From: Azolla caroliniana
Taxonomy: Eukaryota; Polypodiophyta
DNA: 64,000 nt
Assembly: GCA_043228905.1 (NCBI GenBank)
Contig: JBHGNT010000003.1
Location: forward strand, 19,530,001-19,594,000
Direction: 5' to 3'
Within the stretch, counting starts at the first letter, position 1. Every line of letters starts with the position of its first letter. The notes beneath the pieces are model-generated. The model was given only the letters and a program-made list of their open reading frames with translations, had not been told where the DNA came from and did not search any database. The translations under genes were made by a program, and so were the position numbers. Positions 1 through 9,560 of the stretch are shown here, one piece after another.

Positions 1-1
1 G

Positions 2-1816
2 CAGTCCCGACCGGCAAGGGACCGGTTAGCAGTCGAGGATCCGGCCGAAGACGGTGAAGAAACAGAACCGGCCGAGGAAGATGAAATTGATACCGGAACC
101 GGCCCCGATCCCGAAATGGATTCGGATGAAGAGGAAACGGAGGAGCCGGTTACCGAAGCTCCGGAACGGAGATATCCTCTAAGAGAGAGAAGGGCCCCCC
201 GGAGATTTCCGGAACCAGAGCACGTGCTGCTAACCGACGAGGGGGAGACGGAGAGTTTTGAAGAAGCAAAGCTTGACACCCATAGACGCAGGTGGTTAAG
301 TGCAATGCAGGAGGAGATGGATTCCCTGCATGAGAACCACACATATGAACTTGTGGAGTTGCCGAAAGGAAAGCGGGCACTTCGAAACAAGTGGGTGTTC
401 AAGCTGAAACCGGGAGATGCCGGAAACCCCCCGAGATACAAAGCCAGGATCGTGGTGAAGGGGTTCCAGCAGAAGAAGGGCGTCGACTTCGACGAGATAT
501 TTGCCCCAGTAGTGAAGATGACCTCCATCCGGACGGTGTTGAGCATAGCGGCAAGCATGGACCTCGAGGTAGAACAGATGGACGTGAAGACGACATTCCT
601 TCACGGTGACCTCGAAGAAGAGATCTACATGCAGCAACCGGAAGGATTCGAGAAGAAAGGGAAGGAGCACCTGGTATGCCGGTTGAAGAAGAGCCTTTAC
701 GGACTGAAGCAGGCTCCCCGGCAATGGTACCAGAAGTTCGACTCTTTCAGGACCGACGAAGGGTACCACAAAACGTAGTCCGATCACTGCGTGTTTGTGA
801 AGAAGTTCGAAGGAGGAGACTTTCTAATACTCCTCCTGTACGTGGACGACATGTTGATCGTCGGACGGGACCAGGTCAAGATACGGATGCTGAAGAAAGT
901 GCTTCACCGAACCTTCTCAATGAAGGACCTGGGTCCGGCGAGGCAAATACTAGGGATGCACATCATCCGGGACCGGAAGAAGAAGCAGTTGTGGTTGTCA
1001 CAGGAGAAGTACGTGACAAAGGTGCTTCACCGGTTCAACATGTCGGAAGCAAGACCGGTCGGGTCAACCCTCCTGGCAAACTGCAAGTTGTCCAGCAAGC
1101 AAAGTCCCAAGACAAAGGCTGAGAAGGAGGACATGATGAAAGTACCATATGCATCTGCCGTTGGAAGCTTGATGTACGCAATGGTGTGTACAAGACCGGA
1201 CATAGGATATGCAGTCGGAGTGGTGAGCCGGTACATGAGCAATCCCGGCAAAGAGCACTGGAACGCGGCCAAGTGGATACTCCGATACCTGAAGGGCACG
1301 GCAAACGTGTGCCTCCGATTCGGCTCCGGTAAGCCCGAACTCGACGGCTTTACCGATTCGGACATGTCGGCTGATGCAGATACCAGCCGGTCCACATCAG
1401 GGTATGTGATGACGTATGCAGGGGGAGCTGTTTCGTGGCAGTCGAGGTTGCAGAAGACGGTTGCGTTGTCAACCACGGAGGCGGAGTACATGGCGGCTGT
1501 TGAAGCCGGCAAGGAAATAATATGGATGAAGGACTTCATTAGAGAGCTCGGTATCCGGCAGGAAGAGTACCGACTCTACTGCGACAGTCAGAGTGCCATC
1601 CACCTTGCGAAGAACGCAGCCTATCACTCACGGACGAAGCACATCCAGCGAAGATATCACTGGATCCGGGAAAGGATAGAAGACCAGGAGTTCGTGCTGA
1701 TGAAGATCCACACGGACGAGAACGGGTCAGATATGCTGACCAAAGTGCTCACACCCGACAAGCTGGAAGCATGCCGGAAGAGGGTCGGACTGGAAAGACA
1801 TCCCATGCCGAAGTGA
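2..1816 (+). pseudogene. Copia family A (copy A1): 3' part of pol, RT and RNase H
   Basis: This is the C-terminal half of a Ty1/Copia polyprotein, running in one frame from the window edge to the TGA at 1814-1816. It starts in an acidic linker after integrase, then reverse transcriptase with the YVDD box (codons at 839-850), then Copia RNase H (TDSDMSAD, STTEAEYMA, YCDSQSA, TKHIQRRYHWIRE). A TAG at 776-778 stands where the otherwise similar copy at 59.7-63.8 kb has CAG, so the copy is inactivated by a nonsense change. No frameshift is seen. The 5' two thirds lie outside the window. Confidence 0.93.
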
Positions 1817-1826
1817 AGGGGGAGTT

Positions 1827-2603
1827 TGTTGGGATTACGGTCCCTCCGGATGGGATGGTCAGATGTCCGGGAATCGGGAATGAAGACCCGAATGAGGAGT
1901 ACCCGGTATCGGAACCGGATGATGAAGACCCGGTTTCGGATCTGGATGATGAAGACCCCGGCTACGGAGCCGGATGACGAAGACCCGGTTTCGGAGCCGG
2001 ATGATGAAGACCCGGTTTCGGAGCCGGATGATGAAGACCCCGGCTACGGAGCCGGATGACGAAGACCCGGTTTCGGAGCCGGACGATGAAGACCCCGGCT
2101 ACGGAGCCGGATGACGAATGTACCCGGAGAGAGATCCGGATGCGGGGACATATTTGTGAATATGTTTGCCAAGGGCCCTCTAGGCTATATTTGTAAATAG
2201 CCCGAAAGTCATATGTGTATAAATATGACTTAGGGCAAATAGTTTTGTAGTTGTTGCTCATTTTTCCTGTTTTCCACTTAGAGGGAGCGAAGTGAGAGCA
2301 GCCGAGAGAGAGAGAGTGAGAGAGAGAGAGAAAGGAAGAGGTCGACGCCTCTGTGTAATACCGCCACCTGTGGCGAGGACAGCGAGCTCAAGGTCGTCGC
2401 CTTGCAGCTCGTCATTGTACATTCCCTGCGTATAGTGATAGTTGGAGTCTTGCACTCCCGTGGTTTTTCCCGTCTAGGGTTTTCCACGCTAAACCCTGTG
2501 CATTCGAGTCTCTCTCTGTGTTCTTGATTTACTTCTGCATTGATTCGTGTTTCCTCGGTTGTGGCCGAGAGGCGAAGGTTTTGAAAGCGTTGATTTCCCA
2601 ACA
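1827..2603 (+). repeat. 3' LTR of Copia A1
   Basis: The LTR starts TGTTGGGATT after a purine tract (AAGGGGGAG, 1816-1824) and ends TTTCCCAACA. It is a longer relative of the 609-bp LTR at 59096-59704. Shared landmarks are CTATATTTGTAAATAGC, TATAAATATGACTTAGGGC and GTGGTTTTTCCC. At 777 bp it is longer mainly because of an expanded minisatellite. The left LTR is outside the window, so the target duplication cannot be tested. Confidence 0.9.
1900..2116 (+). repeat. 27-28 bp minisatellite in U3 of the Copia A1 LTR
   Basis: About eight imperfect head-to-tail copies of a unit of the type GATGATGAAGACCC followed by GG(TT)TCGGAGCCG. Two variants alternate (GGTTTCGG and CGGCTACGG). The shorter A2 LTR has only about two copies, so the array expanded in this copy or subfamily. 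Short acidic reading frames through it are by-products of the repeat. Confidence 0.85.
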
Positions 2604-2756
2604 ATGCTGTTGTTGTGTTTGCTGCTTTTCTAAGGAGATTTGCTGAAGATCCCCCAGCAACCGTTGGTTTTCTTGTTCCAAAGCATGGAACTTCTCTTTC
2701 AAGCATTGAAATTCTGAGAAAACAGATTGATATTCTTCAACGCTAACAGTGGCCAT
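2604..2756 (-). pseudogene. Gypsy D: gag N-terminus, cut by Copia A1
   Basis: Read on the minus strand from ATG at 2756, about 51 codons give the N-terminus of a chromovirus gag: a coiled-coil-like start with LEQENQRLLGD. The same motif (LEHENQRLLGD) begins the gag of element K at 9561. The reading frame ends where the Copia LTR terminates (2603/2604), so A1 inserted into this gag. The rest of D would lie left of A1, outside the window. Confidence 0.8.
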
Positions 2757-2816
2757 GGGATGAAAGAAAAGAGGAATAAGAGATTAGTAGGAAATGAGAG
2801 AGACAGAAGGTAGGGA

Positions 2817-2828
2817 AAATCGGTTCAA
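2817..2828 (-). other. Putative self-complementary primer-binding site of Gypsy D
   Basis: On the minus strand, two bases after the LTR end, the sequence TTGAACCGATTT is the exact reverse complement of AAATCGGTTCAA inside the same LTR (plus coordinates 3022-3033). That LTR copy begins about 33 bases downstream of the LTR TATA box (TATAAA, plus 3061-3066). No tRNA-type TGG start is present. This matches Tf1-style self-priming; the function is inferred. Confidence 0.6.
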
Positions 2829-2830
2829 AC

Positions 2831-3250
2831 TGTCAGGCATAGTACTAAGACAGAGAAGGAATTAGTACTAAAAGAAGTATTAGTACTAAGAGAGGTGAAG
2901 AACTCTCGAAAGAAGGAAAGAGTGAGTGAGAGGGAGGGAGAGAGAGATCGAGAGAGATGATAAGAAAAGATATATATTATGTGAAGAAAATGTACAGTAG
3001 CTAGGAGGCTTAAGACTGGAGTTGAACCGATTTGGTTCGAAACAATGCCTTGTGCCTCCTTTTATAGTGTTCTAAGGAATACTCCTGAAGTTTCTAGAAT
3101 GTTCCAGAGAAATCTGGAATATACATCAATTTTCTATAATAAAACATAAATGAAAATAATATTCTATGTATTACAATGTATAGTCTAATGGTCAAGAGCT
3201 CGACCCATGTAGCATAAGGTCATGGGTTCGAGTCTTGCCATATCATGACA
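2831..3250 (-). repeat. 5' LTR of Gypsy D
   Basis: On the minus strand it starts TGTCATGATA and ends ATGCCTGACA, 420 bp. It has a TATA box (minus TATAAAAGG; plus 3061-3066). Its first ~70 bp carry an antisense tRNA-like segment, seen on the plus strand as box A TAGTCTAATGG (3181-3191) and box B GGTTCGAGTC (3225-3234). A gag start lies just downstream at 2756. Confidence 0.82.
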
Positions 3251-3429
3251 GCCGGAAAGCAAACCGGGACCGGTCGGTAAGCAATCCGGAACCGTCCAAA
3301 AAACAAACAAGAACCAGCCGGTAAGCAAATGGGAACCGGCCGGTCGGCGGCGGATCCGACGACAGAGGCGTCAACTAGCGGCGGAGCCGGTGGCGTTTGG
3401 CGAACCGGTTGTCCGACGATCGATGGTAA
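3251..3429. other. GC-rich spacer, unassigned
   Basis: CCGG-rich sequence with loosely repeated AACCGG/GGAACC motifs. It may be a relic of a GC-rich Copia LTR. No convincing coding frame or boundary is seen. Confidence 0.4.
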
Positions 3430-3491
3430 CCGACATCCGGCGACATCCAACATCCGGTGATCGGATAGATATATAAATAAATAAATATATG

Positions 3492-3533
<42 letters not shown>

Positions 3534-3922
3534 AGGAGTGCAAGTGTGGATTTGAACCTTGCACCTCCAAGTTGAGAGTCTAAGCCTATAGACTCTCATA
3601 CATGAGACCTTAAATGAGTGACGTGGTTATCATGTACCACATGTAATACATGAGGCCAAATGACAAACATGCATTTTATGCATGTCTTGTACCCTCAAAT
3701 GCATGAGGGCATCTATAAAAGAGGGGAGGATAAAGATGAAAGGACTAATCTAAATTTTTTGGATGATCAATCTAAAGTCAAGCGTTTAATCTCAATTTTT
3801 CTCTCTGTCAATCCATCTTAAATACATTCTCGCTAAAGCTTGTGCGTACTTTGAGTCCTTCCGGTCCAGAACCCCGGCGGTTCCGCCTCACGATCCGCAC
3901 ATAGTGACAGATCTTCACGACA
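3430..3922 (+). repeat. Isolated LTR (family L)
   Basis: LTR-like order: AT microsatellite (3497-3532), antisense box B-like GGATTTGAACC (3548-3558), TATA box TATAAAAGAGG near 3714, then the end TTCACGACA at 3922. The distal part (CGGTTCCGCCTCACGATCC, CGCACATAGTGAC) closely matches the LTR end at 56.5 kb. The 5' edge is blurred by the microsatellite, so the start is approximate. It abuts the chromovirus J remnant. Confidence 0.6.
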
Positions 3923-3929
3923 ATGACTT

Positions 3930-5445
3930 GTGGATACTATTCGGCAATGACTTCACTCTGATTATTTCGCTAAGGATGTCTTAGCCCACATTAGTCCAAG
4001 CCATGCATCTTGCTCCACATTGCAAGGGTCATCTCAACATTATCAGGAATTCAAATGGCAAGATGGCTTACTCTTTTACAAAATCTCCTTTACGTCCTTG
4101 ATGGATCACCCCGCCTTCAAGTATTGGAGCATTGTCATGATGCCCCTATGGATGGACATTTTGGTATTGCCAAGACAATGGAGTTGGTGAAGCGCTCATT
4201 TTGGTGGCCTCTTTTGCAAAAACTTTGTCGAAGATTATGTTCGTACATGTGACACCTGTTGTCGAGCCAAAATACCCAACCATCATCCTTCTGTCTTGTT
4301 ACAACCATTACCACCTCCAACTAAGCAATGGCAATCTATTTCTATGGATTTCATTACAGGTCTACCACCTTCAAAAGGATTTGATACTATTTTAACAATA
4401 GTCGATCGATTTACCAAGATGACGTATTTTTTACCATGTGTAAAGAGCATCAGTAGTCATGAAACCGCAATACTCATTATGTGTGAAGTGTTTCGACATC
4501 ATGGTCTTCCAGACAATATAATTAACGATCATGGTCCTCAATTTATCTCTCACTTTTGGAAGCACCTATGGGCAAGCCTCAAAATTTCCTACAAACTCTC
4601 TTCGGCTTATCATCAACAAACTGATGGAGAAACCAAGCTCGCACAAATCAAACACTCGAGCAATATCTTCGTTGCTTCATCAATAACTATCAACAAGATG
4701 ATTGGAACAATATTTTACATCTTGCTGAGTCCGCATACAATAACACGGTACATTCTTCTACCAAGGTTACACCTTTCTTTGCCTAAACCGGCAACTATCC
4801 TCGATGGTGTATCCTAGATCTTCCTCAGGTCGCACGAAACCCTAGTGCTGAGTATCAACATCATCGACTACACTGGATCCAGTTAGCATTATCTTCACAT
4901 CTAAAGCACAACATAAGACAAATGCAGATCGCCATTGTCTTAAGTGTCCTTTTAAGGTTGGTGACCAAGTATGGTTGCTTCGTCGTCACATCGAGACTAC
5001 CTGACCATGTGAGAAACTCGATTATCAGCGCTTAGGTCCTTTTCTCATCACTGTGCGGATTAATGATGCAACCTTTCGTCTTTACCTTCCAGCACACAAG
5101 CAGCTTCACCCAGTCTTTCATAGCTCTCTTCTAGAACCTTGTCGCACCTCTTCCATTCCTAATCGAGTCGTGTCAACTCCACCCCTTATCCAACTTGTTG
5201 ACGGCCCCGAATATGAGGTAGCTGCTATTCTTGATTCTAAGATTATGCGTAATAAGCTCTATTATCTGGTTGATTGGGTAGGTTATCCTCCGAGTGATCG
5301 CACATGGGTGATCACACTTGGGAACCCATCAATAATGTTTCTAATGCTCAAGAATAATGTTTCTTATCAACGACTTCCATCGCCGCTATCCAAACAAACC
5401 AGGCCCTACATTTTTAACCCGACTTCCACTCATCGTTCTCGAAGG
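3930..5445 (+). pseudogene. Gypsy chromovirus J: integrase and chromodomain remnant
   Basis: Decayed 3' part of a Ty3/Gypsy polyprotein. It includes the RNase H/integrase junction ([18 protein letters not shown]), a zinc-finger region ([11 protein letters not shown]), integrase core (SMDFITGLPPSKGFD, INDHGPQFISHFW) and a C-terminal chromodomain near 5200-5330 (EYEVAAILDSK, YYLVDWVGYPPSD). Several frameshifts and stops are present. The usual catalytic Glu context (GQTER) reads GETKL, so the DDE triad is lost. Residue order matches elements K and C. Confidence 0.85.
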
Positions 5446-5453
5446 GTAGATAG

Positions 5454-5901
5454 TGTCATGAATACATAAACATCATGGCTTGACCTGGGCTTGAACCCAA
5501 GACCTTGTAATACATAATCAAGAACCCAACCATTAAGATAGCCTATGATCCTATGAGATGATAAAAGCTACTTCTTGTAATGCACTGATTATTGTAAATA
5601 CTCTAGAACATTCTAGAACATCCTAGAATATCCTAGAACATCTTAGAATATTCTAGATCTAGAACATTCTAGAACATTATAGAAATCTCTAGGCTATTCT
5701 ATAGGAACCTATAAATAGGGGCATACATGTATTCTCAAATCAATTCGAATCAACACCAATCTTAAGCTCTCATCATCTATCTTGTATCCATTCTCATTCT
5801 ACTTTAATACATTCATTCTTCTCTTATCATTTCATTCCTCTCTTCTTGTGATCTCTTTATATCTTTCTTCTATCACTCTATCTTCTGTCTTGGTTTTGAC
5901 A
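5454..5901 (+). repeat. 3' LTR of chromovirus J
   Basis: Starts TGTCATGAAT directly after the J coding remnant and ends TTTTGACA. The TATA box (CCTATAAATAGG) is near 5709. An antisense tRNA-like segment lies at its start: box B GGGTTCAAGCCC (complement, 5487-5498) and box A-like TATCTTAATGG (complement, 5530-5540). A run of AACATTCTAGAA-type repeats lies at about 5600-5690. No TSD can be tested because the left end is missing. Confidence 0.75.
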
Positions 5902-6110
5902 ATACCCATTAGATGAACTAATGCATTGTCTTCATCCAATTGCAATCCAACCTCATCGAGGTTATGAGTTAGGCTTCTTGTTTGTCTTTGTGTTGTGTCT
6001 GAAGCCACATTCGAGATCCTCTTTTAGTATTATCATTGTGGTCTATCGCAGATAACTTGTTTTGGTCAAAGATAAGTTATACACTACTATATAAACATTA
6101 TCCAATGTAA
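5902..6110. other. Unassigned spacer
   Basis: No coding frame, repeat or LTR boundary recognised. Confidence 0.4.
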
Positions 6111-7130
6111 GAGTAGATGTGCTTGCTTATTAATGACAAGAGGATGAGTGGCGAGGGTGTGGGGGTTGAAGCAAATATATGAGGGGATGAGGAAACTTTA
6201 TATTTTATATTTGTAGTCATGGAAGTTTTTATAGTTGGTAAGGATGAATGATGGTGTTGACGGGGGATTGAAGCGCATGTTTAGGAGGGGATACACACAA
6301 TATATTTATGCTACTGTTGTTTATACAGGTTTTAGGAGCTGAACGAATAGATGAGTGACGTAGAAATGAAGCACATTGTTGATGTGCAAAATGAAGAGAT
6401 TAGGAGGAGTATCACGACAGGTTCAAAATGGTATAAATTGAGATAGGTGATGTGGTATTGAAGCAATTTGTCTAGTTTTTAGAGATGTGAGAATGGTGGT
6501 GGTATGGGCTGAAGCAAGGTTTGATGTGGGGTCATGTTTTAATTTCATGGTGATGATTGATGATGGCGGTAAGAATTGAAGCATGTGTCCCGTTTTGTTG
6601 TTGTTTGTTTGACAGGACCTTGATGGTAATCGGTTAATAGGTGAGATGTTGGATGGGACTGAATGAAGCAGTTTTTTCTGTGATAAGGATGAGTGAAGAC
6701 GGTGGGGGGGTCGAAGCCGATTATGATGAGTGGGTGAGGAAACTTGTAAACTGTTTTTGTGTTGTTAATACAGGTTTTGCGTGGACATTGGCAAGATGCT
6801 AGTCGAGGAGTTGGCTGATGTGGACTGAAGGAAGAATTTTTATGAGATAAGGATGAGTGAAGATGATGGTGGGGTCGAAGTTGAATAGCATGAGTGGGTG
6901 AGGAAATTTTTATACTGAGTTCTGTTGATTATGCAGGATTTTAGTGGACTTTGGCAAGATGCTGCAACATGCTAATCGCAGAGATGGCTGAAGTGGACTG
7001 TATGAAGCATTTTTCTTGTTATGAGGATGAGTGAAGATGGTGGTGGCGTTGAAGCATACTATAGAGAGTGGGTGAGGAAAACTTTATTTTAACTGCTTCT
7101 GTTAATACTGAATGTTTATGGACAGTGCCA
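6110..7130 (+). repeat. Degenerate ~170-bp tandem repeat
   Basis: Recurrent block GGATGAGTGAAGATGGTGG .. GAAGC .. GAGTGGGTGAGGAAA .. GTTAATACAGG .. GGCAAGATGCT. The three best copies start near 6682, 6838 and 7018. Older, shorter-spaced copies lie at 6140-6660. The last copy runs into the lyase fragment at 7140. Function unknown. Confidence 0.65.
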
Positions 7131-7139
7131 ACTTATCAA

Positions 7140-7334
7140 ACAATTATGTGGGTTAAAAAAAGACAAAGGCTTTACACGGTTATAACACTGGACAATGGAA
7201 GTATGCAAGCCACAATCTTTAAACCAGGGGGACATATAGTTTGCATTCAGTATGGAGGCCTTGACAATCTTCTCGAGGCATCAAACAAAGAGAAAAACAG
7301 AGGGTATTGGGATCTAGAATGGAACATCCCTTGA
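7140..7334 (+). pseudogene. Rhamnogalacturonate lyase-like fragment
   Basis: About 64 codons resemble the N-terminus of the plant rhamnogalacturonate lyase family, which cleaves the rhamnose-galacturonic acid backbone of pectin. Recognisable pieces are VITLDNGSMQATIFKPGGH, IQYGGLDNLLEASN and NRGYWDLEWN. The frame opens upstream at 7068 in unrelated repeat sequence and stops after WNIP. A full-length enzyme of this family is several hundred residues, and no continuation is evident within the next 700 bp. It could be a captured exon or an old pseudogene; an intact exon of a gene with distant exons is less likely. Confidence 0.7.
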
Positions 7335-8040
7335 GGACTCTTGATCACCCGGAACGGGTGAAAGAAGATGGTTATTTACAGCGTGCAACATGTTATGGAG
7401 ATTGAAGGTTCTTGATTGCATAACAAAAGGGTATAGATTGCATTTTACCTCGTTTGGTAGACCTTTGTGGAAGCTTTTTATGGAACAATTTTCAGATTGA
7501 TTGTTTACTTTACTCTATGGTGGAGTCAAAACTTTTCATCAAAACTTTTGTTTTTTCAACCAGCCTCTTATAAAGATGTTTTGGGGAAATTTTTGTATGT
7601 TGTTATGACTTTTCCAAATACTAATGGAAGTATACTTTCTTTTGAAAAAAAAAAAAGCGTAGATGTGCTTGATGTGTTCTTTCTTCTTCACTTTTTGGTT
7701 ATGATATTTAATTATGTACTTTCTATTTATGATATTTGATTATGTGAGAGAAACCTTCTACCAAAATCATTAGAATCTAAAAATTGCCATAAAGATGTTT
7801 TTTCGTTTTTCTTAGATTCTCATAGTAAGCCTTTGATGTCAAACAGAAATCAGATTCATTCCATCTAGATCTGATGCACTATGTCAAATTTTACTCTATA
7901 CATCTAGAATTGGATGTAGTGCATAAGATTCCTGTTGTAAGTCTTGGGATTTAAAAAAAAGATTCCATTAAAAAAATACTCTTGCATTTTCAACTGAGCC
8001 ACAATGCATTGCATCGAATTCTAGCTATAAAGACTAAAAT
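7335..8040. other. AT-rich spacer
   Basis: A 90-codon open frame at 7467-7739 has low-complexity composition and no recognisable family. The last part grades into the palindrome array. Nothing else is seen. Confidence 0.4.
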
Positions 8041-8115
8041 ATGATACATTGCATTGGATTTCAGTTGAAAATCCACTTTCAAAATATGTTTAAAAAATGA
8101 AAAAAATTTAAAAAT

Positions 8116-8868
8116 GGATTTTCATTGGAAATTCGATGCATTGCATCTGATTTCAGTTGAAAGTCCACTTTTCCTTATTTGTTTCTAAATTTTCTTATTT
8201 TCTGTAATTGTTTTATTGTTTCCATAAAAATAAAAATAAATTGAAAAAATGGATTTTTAATGGAAATCCGATGCACTGCATCGGATTTCGGTTGAAAATC
8301 CACTTTTTCTTATTTTTTGAATTTTTTTTGTATTTGTTTTGAATTATTTATATTTTTCCCATAAATAAATAAATAAAAATTGAAATTTTGGATTTTCAAT
8401 GGAAATCTGATGCATAGCATCGGATTTCAGTTGAAACTCCACTTTTTCTTATTTGTTTCCAAATTTTCTTATTTTTTTAATTTTTTAATTTTCCCATAAA
8501 TAAATAAATAAATAATTGAAAAAATGGATTTCCAACGGATTTCCAATGTAGCGCATTGGATTTCGGTTGAAAGTTCACTTTTTCTTATTTTTTTCCGAAT
8601 TTTCTTATTTTTTTGATTTTTTTTGTATATTTTTTGAAATTTTAAAATTTTTCCCATAAATAAATAAATTAAAATTGAAAAAGTGGTTTATCGGATTTCA
8701 GTTGGAAGTCCACTTTTTCTTATTTGTTTCAAAATTATCTTATTATTTGAATTTGTTTTGTATTTTGTTTGAATTTTTTATTTTCCCCATAAATAAATAA
8801 ATAAAAATTGAAAAAATGGATTTTCAACTGAAATCTGATGTAGTACATCAGATTTCCATTGAAAATCC
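8116..8868. repeat. Array of ~51-bp palindromes, ~138-bp period
   Basis: Each unit has an imperfect palindrome of the form GGATTTTCAATGGAAATC, GATGCA..TGCATC, GATTTCAGTTGAAAATCC. These are separated by an AT-rich spacer containing CCATAAATAAATAAATAA. The best palindromes are at 8116-8166, 8251-8301, 8390-8440, 8526-8576 and 8818-8868; a half-unit lies near 8683-8711. Degenerate copies extend to about 8040 and 8960. Related sequence resumes after element K. Confidence 0.85.
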
Positions 8869-8980
8869 ATTTTTAAAAATATTTTTATTTATTTGTCGAA
8901 AAAATGAACAAGAATTGAAAAGAAAAAGGATTGTCAGCTAAAATTCGATGCATTGCATTGTTGTCTAGCTGTATAGACTA

Positions 8981-9465
8981 TGTCATGACAACATACATTT
9001 TGGCCTTACAAGCATTCGAGCCCAAGACGTCCTGGTCTATATGTTAGACCTTTAACCATTATACTAACATATATGATGTATAATTATAATAAATGTATTA
9101 TTAGTTATTACAAGACATTTAGAGTATTCCAGAACATTCTAGAGTATTCCAGAACAATCTAGAGTATTCTAGAACATTCTAGGATATTCCATGATCATAT
9201 TAAATATCATAAATATCTAGAATATTCTAGAACATTCTAGAATACTCCATAAGGACCTATAAATAGGTGTCTATTCATTCATCACAACTCATTCGGTTCA
9301 ACACCAGTTTGTAGCCCCTTAGCCTACTCTTTGTAATCCTTGCTCTCTTATAATATAAACTCTCTTTCCATTTCTAGTGTGCATTCTCTCTCTCTCTCTC
9401 TCTCTCTCTCCCTCTACCTTCTACTGTCATCTTATTTTTCTCTCTCCTATTCTCAAGTCACGACA
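8981..9465 (+). repeat. 5' LTR of chromovirus K
   Basis: 485 bp, starts TGTCATGACA and ends GTCACGACA. TATA box TATAAA at 9258-9263; CT microsatellite at 9384-9411. Antisense tRNA-like segment at 9003-9075: box A TAGTATAATGG is the complement of 9056-9066, and box B GGGCTCGAATGC is the complement of 9012-9023. AACATTCTAGAA-like motifs repeat at 9120-9240. Confidence 0.95.
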
Positions 9466-9467
9466 GT

Positions 9468-9478
9468 TTGAACCGAAT
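9468..9478 (+). other. Putative self-complementary primer-binding site of K
   Basis: TTGAACCGAAT begins two bases after the 5' LTR. It is the exact reverse complement of ATTCGGTTCAA at 9291-9301, which starts 33 bases after the first T of the TATA box and so lies where a transcript would begin. No tRNA-type TGG is found after the LTR. Confidence 0.65.
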
Positions 9479-9560
9479 CTATCTCTTTTCTTCTTCTCCA
9501 ACTTCTTCTTCTTATCTTAACCTTAAATTCAACCAAATCTAGCAATTTTCTATCGCAACT

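Noticed and set aside
3181-3245. A functional tRNA gene on the plus strand
   Set aside because: Box A and B are present, but I could not form a convincing acceptor stem or terminator, and the segment is an integral part of an LTR start, as in C, J and K.
7467-7739. 90-codon ORF after the lyase fragment
   Set aside because: Low-complexity Phe/Leu/Ser composition, including a poly-Lys run from poly-A. No continuity with the lyase.
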